From Paracyclopina nana (Eukaryota > Arthropoda > Copepoda > Cyclopoida > Cyclopettidae), in contig JAGUCH010000002.1 in the NCBI GenBank assembly GCA_019096065.1, forward strand, positions 13,218,501 to 13,282,500: 64,000 bases of DNA, given 5' to 3'. Shown here one piece after another: positions 27,081-37,286 of the stretch. The notes beneath the pieces were generated by a model. The model ran no database searches. It worked only from the letters and a program-made list of their open reading frames with translations, and had not been told where the DNA came from. Both the position numbers and the translations under genes were made by a program. Numbering within the stretch: the stretch's first letter is position 1; each line of letters starts with the position of its first letter.

Positions 27081-28159
27081 TGCGAGGCCACAGCTTCCCT
27101 ACGCTTTTTTGTCCGATTCTGAACAGGCGATGATGATTTTTCTGCTCGATCTTTTCTCCTGCTGCTATTTGACGGAACGAAAATTGTGCCGAGCTAAAAA
27201 TCATTTCCTTTTTTGTTTATTATTTTTTTGACAACTATGTTTCAGCAATAATTTGAGAAGCCAACAAGAAAATAGCAGTCGCATGTTACTACTAATATCA
27301 CTAAGGAATGTCAATTGTTCCTTAAAAGTGATTTTTTTTTCATGGCGTTTGTCCCAAAAAGAAATGTAACGGTATCTGTCACTGAACCATGATTAGTCGA
27401 TCCGTCTATTTGCCTTCATTCTTAACCATTTTCTTAGTAAATTCTTCGTTTCTTTCATTTATTTTTCGATTTCAAAGTCTTAATACTTTATGGATGCAAT
27501 ACGAAGTTTCATTCTAGAGTAGCTTCATGGATTAGCACACTTACATTTATTTCAAGGTAAAACTGGAACTTCAAACTTGCTAGATTAACACTTCTATTTT
27601 GAAATTGAAAAAGGGCGGGAAATTCAAAATATTTCGAATGCAGTGGCTCATTTACATAAGAAAAAAGTTCCTTCAGATGCAACTTTGATTCAATTGATTG
27701 TGTTTTGGCTGGCCCATTCATCTATGTTAGGGCGAATACCAGCGTTCTGCGCTGAAAGTTCAAAAGTTGATCGCTATAAAGCTAGCTTTATTCTGATTTT
27801 TTGTAGCAAAAAAGAGGTTAGAGAAGTGGTATTCATACAGTGCATATATACAAGCATGAAATGTAGCTTGAAATTTACAATAAAAAGGCTTGAAAAAACT
27901 GAAAAAAGTAGCATAGGTTTTGTGGTTTTGCTCATCTCTCATATTGTAATTTCACAAAATAAGATATTTCAATGATCTGCAAAGGCTTTTAAAAGGAGAA
28001 TGTGTTAGCTTTTATTAAAATCGTGCGATCTGCTTCATGCAGTCAGTTCCGTGTACGTATGTGGATTAGCATTTTTTTCAAAATCATCAATAAGTCGTGA
28101 TTGCTATTGAGTTGTGAAAAAAATCCATTTTTGAACTTAAAAATCCTTAGAACCGTTCA
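27081..28159. other. AT-rich non-coding interval
   Basis: Upstream flank of the USP gene. It probably contains its promoter, since the start codon is at 27080. No gene is supported; the 27643-27975 open frame has no recognisable feature. Confidence 0.4.
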
Positions 28160-28440
28160 GCAAGGGTACATACTAAATACCACACACAAACGAAACACAA
28201 TGCACTCTACTAAATATCGCACACTACTAATTACTGCACATTACAAAATACCGCACACTACTTTTTATATTATATTATATCAATGTACTTATGAAACTGG
28301 CTGGAGGAAAACACTAATTATTTTTTCAGTGACTAGACACACAAGTAAGCATGAATAATGTGTGAATCCTGATAGCCGTTTTTTGCAGTTTTTAAGCTTG
28401 TGCAGTATTTAGAACGTTTGCTTTTTAAATACCACACACT

Positions 28441-28762
28441 ATAAGCCTTGCATTTGAGTGTAAGAAAATAAAGAGGGAGCTCATTTCCCGTGTTTCAAAA
28501 AATCCGTCGCTGATATTTGAACCCTAAATGCAGCATCATTTCCTTCTGATTTTATAGAAAAACTGAAGATATTGATACTTTGATGCAGCTCTATTTTCAC
28601 AATAAGCCTTGCATTTGAGCGTAAGAAACTATAGAGGGAGCTCATTTCCGGCATTTCAGAAAATTCCTCCGCTGATCTTAGGCCCCTGAATGCAGCACTT
28701 TTTCCTACAACTTTTATACAAAAACTGATGATATTGTAACATATAACCAAAATATGAGCTAT
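28441..28762. repeat. Diverged tandem duplication, ~161-bp period
   Basis: The block starting ATAAGCCTTGCATTTGAG at 28441 recurs at 28602 with the same order of words (AGGGAGCTCATTTCC, TGCAGCA, then AAAACTGAWGATATTG). The two units differ at many positions, so the duplication is old. It lies inside the inverted-repeat element. Confidence 0.7.
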
Positions 28763-29021
28763 CATTTGAAGACATTTACAAAATGTTCCTGATTTCAGAG
28801 AATCTTCTCTTTGCCACAAACATAGTTCCGATGGATATTGAGTTCTTGGGTCAATATGACATACACAAAAGGTGATTTTTTCACTAAAATTGCTGTTGAG
28901 AAAAATACTTATGAGTTTATTTTCATCATTTTTGAAAATACTGCATAGGTTTCAAGAAAAAGTTAAAAAACGTGATTTCCCATTGCTACGCCGCTGCGTT
29001 GATACTAGCTCTATTTTCACA

Positions 29022-29091
29022 ATAGGGGGCGCTGTTTACCCTTGACGACAGGGACTATAGGGGGCGCTAGTTACCCTCGACGACAGGGACC
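29022..29091. repeat. Two 35-bp tandem units (AGGGGGCGCT...GACGACAGGGAC)
   Basis: Unit 1 spans 29022-29056 and unit 2 spans 29057-29091. They differ at only a few bases and are GC-rich within otherwise AT-rich DNA. Confidence 0.8.
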
Positions 29092-30434
29092 ATTTACTGT
29101 ATACAGTCATGAATTAATCATAGGATGAAATTTTGCTGAAATAGGATCCATTTTTATCCAAGATAAGTATGAACTTTGTGTGCGGTATTTAGTATTTACT
29201 TGTTTGAAAAAAAGCAACAAAATAATTCTTTAAACATTCTTGAAAAAAAAGTGAATCGGCCCAGAAACTTACATAACAAGAGAAGTGCTACTGGGCGAGG
29301 CTTAAGGGGGTGCGTTTGCAGATCTGCTGCACGCTCCAAAAGAGACTACAATGGAGTCCACTTAGCCAAAATAGTCCTATTTTACGAGGTGCTAAATTTT
29401 GCTAGGGCTATCTTTTGTCTTTTATAAATATTTTCACAACTATTAGGAATTTAAAAAAGTTATAAAACAGAGGTGCCAGTTGGCGTTTTCCTTTCTGGAT
29501 CAGTGCAGCCCGCTGACTATTTTATTAGAACAGCTGACCCAAATGATTTCAAAATCTCTTGTAGCACTTGGCGCGCGCTCGCGTGCAGTGAGAATGCAAG
29601 AAGTAGCACTTCTCTTTCTATATAAGTCTCTGAATCGGCCATTTTCACTGTTTTTGTGAGGTCCGCTCAGTGAACATGACGTCATGATAGCATGACCGGT
29701 GCATAAAAAGTGTCTGAAATCAGAGACTTTTTAAATATAAGTCTCTGTTTGAAATAGTTGGGAATTGAATCAGGCCAAAAAGAGCCAACTTTTCACATTA
29801 TTTTGCCACTTTTTTTAAGCAATGCCATTCTGGAAGCACCTTAGATTTATGCATTGGCTTGCCCAAAAGCCAGTCTGAAATTTGCTGAAAAATTGAATTT
29901 ATTGGCAAAATATGGTCACTGTACATTTAAATCCCGCCTTGAGGAAAAAAATAATGAGAAAAACTGATTCATTAGAAATTGGAGGTCTGATTAGCATTTT
30001 TTTGCTGTGTGCGGTATTTAGTAGTGTGCGTTGCGTTGCGTTTGCGTGCGGTATTTAGAATATACATTCATCTAGCCATGCGAGCGGTTAAAAAGGTAAT
30101 TGAGATTCCATTGTTTTAATCAGTTGAGGTATTGCCATTAACCTTATTAGCGTTTCTTCTTCGTTGCTCCTTGGTACATTTGCTACCATCATCCTCAGAA
30201 TCATTCAAATGCTGCAATAAAATCATGCTATTAAAAGTACCAAGATAACGAAGGGGAAATATCACCGCGTGGAATTGAAGCCCTTGAGGTGGTATGGGCC
30301 TTTTTTTCTTCTTCTGATTCTTCACTGTCAGAATCAGGATCAAAGGCATTTGGAGGCCGAGTAAAGATATGGTGACAGATCTGCCTATTGGCCTGTCATA
30401 AGGCCTCAGAGAGACATCTTGAGCTGACGACAAA

Positions 30435-30439
30435 AGGTA
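30435..30439. repeat. Left target-site duplication AGGTA
   Basis: Five bases immediately before the left LTR (TGGTGCACACC...). The same AGGTA follows the right LTR at 43043-43047. A 4-6 bp duplication is typical for retroviral-type integrases, including BEL/Pao. Confidence 0.85.
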
Positions 30440-30692
30440 TGGTGCACACCTGTATTTTAGCAACCTTGTATTGCGCACTATTCAGCTATTGTCTCAATTA
30501 CTAAGAATGCTAAGAAGCTCAATATAGAATAATCCGCCATTGCAGTAAGAAGTCATTTTCTTAGACTTTGGCCTCTGCGGCCTTTATTCAGGAGCTTTAG
30601 TGAGAGTATAGACTCGTGAGTACAGGCCTCAACCCTCGGGATCTATCCAGGCCAAGTAGCCCCCGTGATTTCGGCCCTATCTTGTCTTGTCC
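30440..30692 (+). repeat. Left LTR, truncated in U5
   Basis: The sequence appears identical by eye to 42701-42953 of the right LTR. At 30693 it breaks off inside the LTR and continues directly into mid-gag. The end of U5, the primer-binding site and the 5' half of gag are therefore missing, consistent with an internal deletion. Confidence 0.85.
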
Positions 30693-30699
30693 GACGAAG

Positions 30700-32196
30700 A
30701 TGTACAAAAAGGTTGGCCTCGCACCCGGGAGCCAAGGGGGGGGAGAACCAGATGGAGATCCTTCAGATTCGTCGGACTCAAGCTCGAGCTCGTCCTCGTC
30801 TTCTTCGTCGGACTGGTCACGAAGGAAGCAGAAGAAAAAGAAGAAAAAGTCTTCATCGAGCGATTCCGACTCAGATCGTGATCGGAAGAAAAAGAGGAAG
30901 AAGAAGAAAAAGAAAGGCTCCGATGATGAAGATTTTTGGAACTCAGATTCATCTGAGGATGAAACGGACAAAAAGAAGTCCAAAAGGCGCTCGCCGTCAT
31001 CTGAGATTTCCTTTGACTCGTACAGATCGCATCGTTCCTCCAAGTCCTCCAAGCCTAAGCATCGAGCAGTCAAGTTGGAGAACATTAAAATGCCCCGGTT
31101 CGCAAAGGAAGGGGATTATTTTATGTTCAGGGACAAGTTTAAGCTGTTTGTGCACAAAGACAAGCAACTAAGCTACCCCGAAAAGTATATTCGGTTATGC
31201 GATGCCTGCGAGGGTGGACCTGGTGAGACGTTCGTCGCCAACCAGGACCGTAACAAGAAAGGCTATTACCGAGCACTCAAGAAACTGGACCGGGAATTCT
31301 ACAACAAAGACCGGTTGTTAGATCACGCAACACTAACTCTCCAGAACTTGCCACCAATTGACATTAAGAAAAAGGACACGATCGTCACAGTTCGCACTCA
31401 TCTCAATACATTTATGGCTCATCTGAGATGCTGCACTAAAGGCAAGATGTCAAGAGGCGAACGCCAAGCGTACGCAACCATGGCTCTTCAGAACATCTCC
31501 TTCACCGAAAACACCAAGGAGCATGTCATTACGTATCTGACTGGACTAGGCCATCACCGCTTCACCATCAAGCTGTTTGACAGTTGGGCCTCGAGCTTGA
31601 TGAAGCATCACCTGGATGCTTTGAAGCCACCTCAGGCAAGCGCCCCAGCGGTTCCAGCCAAACCATCCCCTGCAGTGTACCCCATGAAGAAATATGAAGA
31701 CTACAAGCCATTGTTCTTGAGAGGTAACATGATGAATCGCAATAGATTAGCTTGGTCCACATCAGCAGGTGAAGAGGCTGATCATGATCCAACCTTTGTT
31801 GCATCTGGTAATGAGGGGGCGAGCGCCAAAGTCCTATTCAGTGTGGTTGCTTTGGATGAACAATTGACTTTTCTCTTGTGTCCCCTGTGCAATGGGGAAC
31901 ATAGGATCCCAGAATGCAAGCTTTTTGCGGAAGCTACCAATTGTGAGAAGTACTATTTAGTCAAAAATAGCCAAGCTTGCTTTCGCTGCATGAGGGGGCA
32001 GCATCGCAGAAATCAGTGCACACGAACATGGATCTGCTCCAAGTGTGGGTCTTCTCATCACAACTCTTGGCTACATAAAGCATTCCAAGAAATGGCATAC
32101 TACCATGATGGAAGACAAGGAGAGCCAACTGCTAGTGGAGAAGAACAGTCTTCTTCTGTGGTCAATTCTGATCTGTCATCTCCAGAAAATAAGTGA
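30700..32196 (+). CDS. Truncated BEL/Pao gag (gag1), open for 498 codons
   Basis: The ATG lies 7 bp after the LTR-gag junction. The product corresponds to the C-terminal part of the full-length gag at 34009-37107. It has a Ser/Asp/Lys-rich SR-like tract at about residues 15-110, a DUF1759-type capsid region (about 125-310) and three zinc-knuckle-like Cys clusters (CPLCNGEHRIPEC, CFRCMRGQHRRNQC, CSKCGSSHHNSWLH). It has no stop or frameshift despite missing its N-terminus. Capsid residues are almost the same as in the second gag although many codons differ silently. After the last knuckle it continues about 35 residues, where gag2 has a stop. Whether it is expressed from the adjacent LTR is unknown. 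Confidence 0.75.
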   Translation: MYKKVGLAPGSQGGGEPDGDPSDSSDSSSSSSSSSSSDWSRRKQKKKKKKSSSSDSDSDRDRKKKRKKKKKKGSDDEDFWNSDSSEDETDKKKSKRRSPSSEISFDSYRSHRSSKSSKPKHRAVKLENIKMPRFAKEGDYFMFRDKFKLFVHKDKQLSYPEKYIRLCDACEGGPGETFVANQDRNKKGYYRALKKLDREFYNKDRLLDHATLTLQNLPPIDIKKKDTIVTVRTHLNTFMAHLRCCTKGKMSRGERQAYATMALQNISFTENTKEHVITYLTGLGHHRFTIKLFDSWASSLMKHHLDALKPPQASAPAVPAKPSPAVYPMKKYEDYKPLFLRGNMMNRNRLAWSTSAGEEADHDPTFVASGNEGASAKVLFSVVALDEQLTFLLCPLCNGEHRIPECKLFAEATNCEKYYLVKNSQACFRCMRGQHRRNQCTRTWICSKCGSSHHNSWLHKAFQEMAYYHDGRQGEPTASGEEQSSSVVNSDLSSPENK

Positions 32197-33215
32197 GTTA
32201 TTGCTATGATCAGGGCCAAATGCTTGTGGTATGCTGTGCAGCAAAACAGACAATTGTCAGGGTAGAGTAATGCAATAATGAGGTATGAAGATGAACTGGG
32301 ATCTCTTGCCTGGCTATCACTGTACCTCGCTGTGTTTATGGGTTTGCTGAGGATTGGAAAAATGTTCCTGCTGATGTATTTGCTCAAGCTGGCAATCAAG
32401 TAGCTTTGGCTCCTTGAAGATGTCCAATTGATAGCTTAACTCCATCTGAGCAGAAGTGGCTCCAGCCTCAACTAAATGCATGTACTAGGGTTGCCGTGCG
32501 GCCTCACACAAGAACCCTCCTTCCCATCACCTAAGACTTTGTTCCTAGACGCAAAACAAACATCATCTTGGTAGCTGAAGACTAAGATCTGGCTGCAGAA
32601 GATGACGATGCGCAAGTGAAGATGTCTACTCTATTGTATTATCATTTATCCTTGATGTCTAGCTGCGCAGCAACTCCAAATTTTGGACACAATTTGCAAC
32701 TGTATCTTCACAATTGAAAAGAGCTCCCATACTTTAAATCATGAAATTTGTGTCTTTTTATGCCAAACTTATTTTATTTGCAAAGACACACTTTAGCTTT
32801 TTGGCGCACAATAAGCACTTGCTCAAGCTGGGCGGCACTTCGGCAAAAGGCGGAAGATACAATCTTTTCGCAATTGTGAGCTGATTAGTGACCGGGCTGT
32901 GCAGCGCTGCGCGTGTTTTGCTAAGTGTAAGCATTTTGCATATATCAAATTTCTTTCTTCTTTGAGCAAGAAACAGAGCAGTGCATTTTTGCACCAACAT
33001 TCACAATGACAAGTGCTTTTGCCGCTCGGCATGTCAGCAGTTTTGCCTACCCAAGATTCAAAACTTTGGCAGCAAAGTAATTATAAGCTTATGTGACTTG
33101 GCTTTACTCCTCTGTTTTGCTCAATGAGTCAATTATGTTTATATCTGAGTTTTCCCTCCATATTTCAATGTATAGCATATCTCTAGCAAACCTTGCCCAA
33201 AACTATCCCTGTTTT
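32197..33215. other. Decayed internal and 3' region of the first retroelement copy
   Basis: There is no intact pol. One forward frame around 32350-32620 has several codon-like stretches broken by stops, suggesting remnant coding sequence. The last part resembles the pre-LTR region of the second copy (shared words near 33130-33230 and 42598-42700), so it is the 3' untranslated part of copy 1. Confidence 0.5.
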
Positions 33216-33225
33216 GGGGAGGGGG
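33216..33225 (+). other. Polypurine tract before the middle LTR
   Basis: GGGGAGGGGG seven bases before the LTR start. The same tract precedes the right LTR at 42684-42693. A tract here means the middle LTR serves as the 3' LTR of the first copy as well as the 5' LTR of the second. Confidence 0.75.
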
Positions 33226-33232
33226 CTGAACT

Positions 33233-33589
33233 TGGTGCACACCTCTATTTTGGGTAGAGCTACCTTTCTCTAGCTACCTTGTATTGCGCGCTGTTCAGTT
33301 ATTGTCTCAATTACTAAGAATGTTAAGAAGCTCAATACAGAATTATCCGCCATTGAAGTAAGAAGTCCAATTTCTTAGACTTTGGCCCAGCGGCCTCTAT
33401 TTCAGGACTTATAGTGAGAGTATCAAGTCTTATATAGCGGCCTCATCCTCGGGATCTATCCAGGCCAAATAGCCCCCTTGATTTCGGCCCTATCTCGTCT
33501 CGTCCTCGGCCTCGTCCTCGGCCCCCGGCCTCGACCTCGGCCCCGACATCGACCTGGAGACAAGGTAGTATTCATTCAGGTCATCACCA
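33233..33589 (+). repeat. Middle LTR
   Basis: 357 bp, TGGTGCACACC...CACCA. It aligns along its length with the right LTR but with many substitutions and short indels, for example an insertion after CTATTTT near 33248. It contains a (CTCGGC)-rich simple repeat at about 33494-33549. Confidence 0.85.
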
Positions 33590-33595
33590 AATACA

Positions 33596-33613
33596 TGGCG
33601 CCCAACGTGGGGC
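33596..33613 (+). promoter_or_regulatory. Primer-binding site complementary to tRNA-Lys
   Basis: TGGCGCCCAACGTGGGGC starts six bases after the middle LTR. This 18-mer is the complement of the 3' end of tRNA-Lys (the Lys1,2 type), from established knowledge of retroviral primers. It would prime minus-strand DNA synthesis of the second copy. Confidence 0.85.
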
Positions 33614-34008
33614 CGGCATCCACTCCTTGAAAAAAGGAGCTCCCGACCGGCCATTTTGAATGGAAAAGCTAGACTCATAAAAGCACTGTCAACAGACTGG
33701 GCAAGTGAGTCAGAAATCAAGTCAAAAGTGAGTCAGGTAAAAACAATATTTTTCTCCCCTTGTGACAATACCAAAGGGTGAGCGGGAAATTGAGCTGTGA
33801 CAAATGCCGCGCGGCCATACCCCACTGACACGAAAACATTTCCCATAAACATTAGTGAGTCAATTTAAAACACTTTTTCTCCTTTGTGGGGGTGATGTCG
33901 GCATTTGCATTGGCGCTGTGACGTGCCGCGCGGCCATTCCCCACCGGCTCAAAATCATTGTCTATAGACTATGCTAATGAGTCAGTTAACAAACTTTTTC
34001 CTTATGAT

Positions 34009-37000
34009 ATGTCTGACAAGGACAATAGTGATCACAAAGAAGATGATGACCAGCCGATAGTCATTGTCAACAAAAATCAAGACCCGGACCCACATCTTGA
34101 TCAAGACCAAAATCCCCACCGGGCAGAGACTCCAAGTTCTGCTCTAAGGAGAAGCTTGAGGATCCAAGGATTGCCTCCAAGTGCTGAAAGGGAAGTATTG
34201 CCTCATATCTTTCCGCAGGCCTGCAAACTACTCTTCAATTTGAGTATCACACCCAAGTTGTCTGGTGGGGAAATCACCAGGCGACAACTGGCCTTTTTGG
34301 AAGACTGGGATTTGACTGACTCCCCTATTCAGTGGAGCAACCGCAGCACTCCTCAAGCCTTGAAAAACAGGGTACCCACTGATCAAAACAATCCTGGTCC
34401 AAGTCAACAGCCGCACGGCAACATCAACTTGGACGGCAATTCGTCTCCAAGTCCAAATACTTCAGGAGACAAAGAAGAAAGCCCCAATATAACCATCATG
34501 GGGGGAGATGACAAGACTCCTTCTAGCAGCAATGACAAAACTCCTTCTGGCAGCAAGGATCCCTCTCCAGACCCGAAGCCCGCCCAGACTGATGCCTCGA
34601 AAGGAGCCCGAAAAAAGACCTCCAACGTTGACAAGGCCAAAGCTTACAAGAAAGCCATGAAGGCGGTGGATCAATTCAAGGCCACCATCAAAGAGGTGAA
34701 CACCTTTTGCAGATCCATAAGGATCACGGCTAGGAACTGGGACAACCGCACGGAAATTCCAGAAACTCGGTACATAAAGGAGGTTCTCGAAAAACTGGCA
34801 AAGGGCAAGGAGGCTATGCAAGCATGCTTCAAAGAGGTTGAAAAGCACCAGACGGCCAAGATCGACATCACGAGAGTGCTCAATGGCTTTGATCAAGAGA
34901 ACAAAGCGGTCGACAACTTGGTCACACGACTTGAAGATTGGCTCCAGGCATGTCAAGAAGCGGAGTCCACCGGGATCAGAGTCTTGCCTCACCCGGAAAA
35001 GTCCTTCGACGAGCAGAGCTTCAACGAGGCTTTTCAGGAACCAGTCTACTCTTCAGAGTTTGCAAAAAATCTGGAAACCACATTGCACCGAGAACGTCAA
35101 AAGGAGTCTGTTTTGGCGACCGCCACCACAGTGCCTCCCACGGAGCCTCCCACGGAGCCTCCCACAGAAAAGAAGAAGTCAAGCGAGACAAAAAATAAGC
35201 GTGACAAATCAAAGTCTGCCACGCCATCCGTCATATCGTTGTCAGAACCCAAAAAGCACACCCAAAAGCTGCCAAACGTTCAACCGCTGCCAGAAGAGGT
35301 GGACATTGGATGGACTAGAGAAGCCTTGAAGGAAAAGGCTGCGCAGCTCGAAGCGGCTATTCGTAAGCCAGCAACCTCGGCCGAGATCATTCACGCAGTC
35401 ACATCCTTGGAAGCAAAAATTGCCATATATGCACAACAGTGGCAAGAACTCTTGGAAATTAGTCCTTCAGTAGCTGCACAGCACGACTGGCATGATCTGG
35501 ACTATCACAGGATCATCCAAGTTGCGAAGAAAGCCACTAGTGTCGTTGCAACTCAAGAGCAAATTCTGCGCACGCATTTGGACAAACTAGCCAAGGGCAC
35601 TGTGTTCAAAAAGGGTGATAGATTCACAAAGAGCTACTCCCCTCCATTTGACAAGCTCCACCAATACACGGTGGGTGGGCTCAAGCTCAAGTACGACGCT
35701 AAGACCGACTCTTACAAAAAGGTTGGCCGCGTTCCTGGGAGCCAAGGGGGAGGGGAACCTGATGGAGATCCCTCTGACTCGTCTGATTCGAGCTCAAGCT
35801 CAAGTTCGGATTCAAGCTCTTCGTCGTCTGACTGGTCACGGAAAGACAAGAAGAAGAAAAAGAAAAAGAAGAAGTCTTCATCAAGCGACTCAGACTCGGA
35901 CCACGACAAAAAGCGAAAAAAGAAAAAGAAAAAGCAGGATTCTGATGACGAAGACTTCTGGAACTCAGATTCGTCTGAGGACGAAAAGGACAAGAAGAAG
36001 TCCAAAAGGCGCTCGCCACCATCTGAGTTTTCTTTGGGATCATTTGGCTCCCATCGCTCGTCCAAGTCCAGTAAGTCGAAGCCCAAGCACCGTGCGGTCA
36101 AGTTGGAGAACATTAAGATGCCAAGGTTTGCCAAGGAGGGAGACTACTTCATGTTCCGCGACAAATTCAAATTGTTTGTACACAAGGACAAGCAATTGAG
36201 CTATCCGGAGAAATACATCCGATTATGCGACGCTTGCGAGGGCGGTCCTGGGGAGACCTTCGTTGCCAACCAGGATCGAAACAAGAAAGGTTATTATAAA
36301 GCTCTCAAAAAGTTGGACAAAGAGTTCTACAACAAGGATCGACTGCTGGACCATGCAACCTTGACGCTCCAGAACCTTCCCCCTATCGACATCAAGAAAA
36401 AAGACACAATTGTGACAGTGCGAACGCATTTGAATACGTTCATGGCTCATTTGCGATGTTGCACCAAGGGCAAGATGTCGAAAGGCGAACGCCAAGCTTA
36501 TGCAACCATGGCCCTCCAAAACATCTCGTTCACGGAGAATACCAAAGAACATGTCATTACGTATTTGACTGGCCTGGGACATCATCGTTTCACCATCAAG
36601 TTGTTCGATGGATGGGCCTCAAGCCTAATGAAGCACCATCTCGATGCACTCAAGCCCCTTCAAGTGAGCACTCCAGAGGCGCCCGCCAAGTCGGTGTATC
36701 CATCCAAGAAATACGAAGACTATAAGCCGAGTTTTGCTAAAGGAAACTACCAACGGTACAACAAGTTGGCGATGTCAACCATGTGCAACGAAGAGACAGC
36801 AGACCCTACTTACGCATCATCAGGTGACGAGGGGGCGTGCGCCAAAGTTCTCTTCAGTGTAGTTGCCCAGGACGACCAGTTCACCTTCCTTGTATGTCCG
36901 CTATGCAATGAGGAACACAAGATCCCCGATTGCACCAAGTTTCGCGAAGCTTCAAACAAGGACAAGTACTTCTTGGTCAAGAACAGCGGCGCGTGTTTCC

Positions 37001-37107
37001 GCTGCCTGCGAGGTAGACATCACAAACCTCAATGCAACAAGTCGTCCTGGACCTGCTCCAAGTGCGGTTCGCCAGACCACAACTCGTGGCTCCACAAAGC
37101 TTGTTAA
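34009..37107 (+). CDS. BEL/Pao gag (gag2), full length
   Basis: 1,032 residues from the ATG at 34009. The N-terminal 550 residues are mostly charged helical sequence. A Ser/Asp/Lys tract resembling SR-protein domains covers about 577-690. A DUF1759-type capsid region covers about 697-884 (KLENIKMPRFAKEGDYFMF, then YLTGLGHHRFTIKLF). Three Cys clusters at about 960-1030 include CPLCNEEHKIPDC and CFRCLRGRHHKPQC. It ends at TAA (37105-37107). The same frame then stays open to 37323, where a slippery sequence precedes a second stop. In gag1 the codon aligned with the TAA is CAA. Confidence 0.88.
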   Translation: MSDKDNSDHKEDDDQPIVIVNKNQDPDPHLDQDQNPHRAETPSSALRRSLRIQGLPPSAEREVLPHIFPQACKLLFNLSITPKLSGGEITRRQLAFLEDWDLTDSPIQWSNRSTPQALKNRVPTDQNNPGPSQQPHGNINLDGNSSPSPNTSGDKEESPNITIMGGDDKTPSSSNDKTPSGSKDPSPDPKPAQTDASKGARKKTSNVDKAKAYKKAMKAVDQFKATIKEVNTFCRSIRITARNWDNRTEIPETRYIKEVLEKLAKGKEAMQACFKEVEKHQTAKIDITRVLNGFDQENKAVDNLVTRLEDWLQACQEAESTGIRVLPHPEKSFDEQSFNEAFQEPVYSSEFAKNLETTLHRERQKESVLATATTVPPTEPPTEPPTEKKKSSETKNKRDKSKSATPSVISLSEPKKHTQKLPNVQPLPEEVDIGWTREALKEKAAQLEAAIRKPATSAEIIHAVTSLEAKIAIYAQQWQELLEISPSVAAQHDWHDLDYHRIIQVAKKATSVVATQEQILRTHLDKLAKGTVFKKGDRFTKSYSPPFDKLHQYTVGGLKLKYDAKTDSYKKVGRVPGSQGGGEPDGDPSDSSDSSSSSSSDSSSSSSDWSRKDKKKKKKKKKSSSSDSDSDHDKKRKKKKKKQDSDDEDFWNSDSSEDEKDKKKSKRRSPPSEFSLGSFGSHRSSKSSKSKPKHRAVKLENIKMPRFAKEGDYFMFRDKFKLFVHKDKQLSYPEKYIRLCDACEGGPGETFVANQDRNKKGYYKALKKLDKEFYNKDRLLDHATLTLQNLPPIDIKKKDTIVTVRTHLNTFMAHLRCCTKGKMSKGERQAYATMALQNISFTENTKEHVITYLTGLGHHRFTIKLFDGWASSLMKHHLDALKPLQVSTPEAPAKSVYPSKKYEDYKPSFAKGNYQRYNKLAMSTMCNEETADPTYASSGDEGACAKVLFSVVAQDDQFTFLVCPLCNEEHKIPDCTKFREASNKDKYFLVKNSGACFRCLRGRHHKPQCNKSSWTCSKCGSPDHNSWLHKAC

Positions 37108-37286
37108 GAGTTGAAGTACTCCCGAGCGGGACCCTCGAAGGAAGATCTTGCGAAAGGTGACGACAATCAGCTGTCCAGCAAAGACTTGCTAGACCAGTTG
37201 AAGAAGCACCAGGACAAAGGCATCGAGGAGGTGAGGAAAACGTGTGCATCCTTGGAAAAGCGCATGGAGGGTAAGGCTCCATCTGA

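Larger units (their letters stand above)
28160..30070. mobile_element. Element bounded by ~65-bp inverted repeats of a TAAATACCGCACAC motif
   Basis: The left end (about 28160-28227) and the reverse complement of the right end (about 30006-30070) align over about 65 bases. Both contain repeated TAAATACCRCACAC words with spacing preserved. Further copies lie inside at 28245-28261 and 28425-28443 (left orientation) and 29177-29198 (right orientation). No transposase frame is visible in the 1.9 kb, so this looks like a non-autonomous DNA transposon with subterminal repeats. Exact ends and target duplication were not determined. It lies about 45 bp from the stop codon of the disrupted 7TM gene. 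Confidence 0.6.

Noticed and set aside
27081..28159. Extra exons of the USP gene upstream of 27080
   Set aside because: The ATG at 27080 begins a plausible N-terminus, and no upstream open segment with a suitable donor was seen.
30597..31085. 162-codon minus-strand frame rich in Phe, Ser and Glu
   Set aside because: It is the antisense of the Lys/Ser-rich gag1 tract. The composition follows from that, and the same shadow appears opposite gag2 at 35712-36134.
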